Assembly (NCBI GenBank): GCA_030452985.1
Contig: JAKDLG010000011.1
Coordinates: 1-63,705, forward strand
Length of the DNA: 63,705 bases
Origin: Humibacillus sp.
Lineage (GTDB): Bacteria > Actinomycetota > Actinomycetes > Actinomycetales > Dermatophilaceae
Direction of reading: 5' to 3'
Shown here: positions 62,665-63,705 of the stretch, piece by piece
Layout: each line of letters opens with the position of its first letter
Position numbering within the stretch: position 1 is the first letter of the stretch
Position numbers and translations under genes: made by a program
The notes under the pieces: model-generated
What the model was told of the DNA's origin: nothing
Database searches by the model: none
What the model saw: only the letters and a program-made list of their open reading frames with translations

Positions 62665-63705
62665 ATGAGCGAGCTGCGCGTGCGCGATGCCACCGAGGCC
62701 GACCTGGATGCCGTGCTGACCATCCGCTCCCGGTCGTTCGGGCCCCTCGGACCCGGTGGTGAGGGGTGGTGGCAGCGCGTCGCCGACGAGACGGTGGGCG
62801 GCCGCATGCTCGTGGTGGTCGACACCGATGTCACCGGTGACAGCGGCGCGCGTGTGTTGGGCAGTGGCCGCATCCGCCCCTACCAGCAGGTGTGGGGTGG
62901 CCGGCACCTGCCGATGGGCGGCGTCGCGGGCGTCTACGTCGACCCCGCGGCCCGTGGTCGAGGGGTGGCGTCGCTGCTCGGCCGGGCCCTCGTGCAGCGG
63001 ATGAGCGAGCTGGGCGACGTCGTGTCATGCCTCTACCCCACGGCCCCGACGCTCTACCGCGGCGTCGGCTACGAGTTCGGCGGCGCGCAGAGCCGCTTCA
63101 CGTATGCCGCTGACGCGCTGCGCGCCCTGCGTTCGACCGCTGGCGACGTCGACGTGCGCTCGGCCGGCCCCGACGACGCCGACCGGTTCGAGGCGCTGGC
63201 CGGCGCCCACCAGCAGCAGAACCGGCTGAGCGGCCCGATGCTCGCCCCCGGCCGGACCTGGCGCACCGAGCTGGCCGACCCCGCGATGATCCACTACCTC
63301 GCCGACGACGGCTTCGTGGCCTACTCGCTCGCCGACGGGGTGCTCACGGTCGAGCACCTCGTGGCGCAGAGCCCGGCCACTGCGGCCGCCCTGTGGTCGG
63401 TGGTCGGCTCCGGCTCGTCGGCCGCTCCGGTGGTGCAGGCCTGGCTCGATCCGCGCGACCCCGTGGCGCTGACGGTCGGCGTCCTGCCCGGTGCCGGGGT
63501 GCACGCGATGCCATGGATGCTCAGGGTGATCGACCTGGCCGGTGCCGTGGCGGCGCGAGGGTTTGCTCGGGGCCTCACGTCGAGCGCCTCACTCTCGGTC
63601 ACCGATCCCGACGCTCCCGCCAACACGGGCACGTGGACGATCGCCGTCTCGGGCGGCCGCGGCAAGGCGGTGCTCGACCGACCGTCGACCGTTCCGACCC
63701 GCACC
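62665..63705 (+). CDS. Eis-like GNAT acetyltransferase, cut by window edge
   Basis: The frame stays open for 347 codons to the last base of the window. The first half is a GNAT domain (LRVRDATEADLDAVLTIRSR, then GGVAGVYVDPAARGRGVASL with the acetyl-CoA loop RGRGVA, and LYPTAPTLYRGVGYEFGG). A second degenerate GNAT-like domain and the start of an SCP2-like fold (LTSSASLSVTDPDAPANTG) follow, the order of mycobacterial Eis proteins, which acetylate amines such as aminoglycosides. The usual length is 400-420 residues, so roughly 60-70 are missing. The ATG at 62665 begins at the conserved domain. Confidence 0.87.
   Translation, partial: MSELRVRDATEADLDAVLTIRSRSFGPLGPGGEGWWQRVADETVGGRMLVVVDTDVTGDSGARVLGSGRIRPYQQVWGGRHLPMGGVAGVYVDPAARGRGVASLLGRALVQRMSELGDVVSCLYPTAPTLYRGVGYEFGGAQSRFTYAADALRALRSTAGDVDVRSAGPDDADRFEALAGAHQQQNRLSGPMLAPGRTWRTELADPAMIHYLADDGFVAYSLADGVLTVEHLVAQSPATAAALWSVVGSGSSAAPVVQAWLDPRDPVALTVGVLPGAGVHAMPWMLRVIDLAGAVAARGFARGLTSSASLSVTDPDAPANTGTWTIAVSGGRGKAVLDRPSTVPTRT

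Overview
The window is roughly 68-70% GC (estimated by eye) and packed with short-spaced, often overlapping genes. Gene content (narGHJI, an actinobacterial-type IdeR box, heterotetrameric sarcosine oxidase, DUF3817 and DUF5063 proteins, an Eis-like acetyltransferase) points to an aerobic actinobacterium, most likely a Micrococcales member such as an Intrasporangiaceae relative. I cannot name the species. All positions, lengths and motif matches were read by eye; no search was run.

Layout. 1-2.7 kb: a 2-oxo acid dehydrogenase cluster (E1 alpha, E1 beta, and an E2 cut by the window edge). 2.7-10.1 kb: respiratory nitrate reductase narGHJI followed by a CBS/zinc-ribbon protein. 10.5-11.2 kb: bfd-bfr iron storage genes behind a strong IdeR box. 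11.3-15.6 kb: small, mostly unlinked genes, including a cyclase-family gene broken by a one-base insertion. 15.8-24.7 kb: a tight seven-gene operon, glyA-soxB-soxD-soxA-soxG-sdaA-purU, with a divergent GntR regulator. 25.8-29.1 kb: an M64-like metallopeptidase and an amidohydrolase that interrupt the catabolic theme. 29.2-33.4 kb: an MHS transporter, creatinase, a cupin and an IclR regulator. 33.5-41.1 kb: a GntR regulator diverging from a VanA-like Rieske oxygenase, a beta-rich protein, a polar amino acid ABC transporter, a VanB-like reductase and an M20 amidohydrolase. 41.3-50.8 kb: an ordinary mix (GH3 hydrolase, VOC, DoxX, antiporter remnant, Rieske ferredoxin, LigD-type phosphoesterase, ACC deaminase, OYE, MFS, topoisomerase IB). 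50.9-63.7 kb: housekeeping and membrane genes (lysC, recR, NiCoT transporter, plsC, dnaX, an ABC exporter, an Eis-like acetyltransferase cut by the edge).

How it fits together. The centre of the window reads as a methylated-amine and amino acid catabolic region. Creatinase would split creatine to sarcosine and urea. Sarcosine oxidase would turn sarcosine into glycine, methylene-tetrahydrofolate and H2O2. GlyA would join glycine and the one-carbon unit into serine, SdaA would deaminate serine to pyruvate, and PurU would release surplus one-carbon units as formate. The adjacent Rieske oxygenase/reductase, ABC importer and M20 enzyme look like a second uptake-and-demethylation module whose substrate is unknown; this is the best candidate here for an undescribed pathway.

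Beyond genes, the window holds three families of palindromic repeats, several candidate operators, a diverged duplication that flanks the cupin gene, and a strongly over-represented octamer, GGATGCCG.
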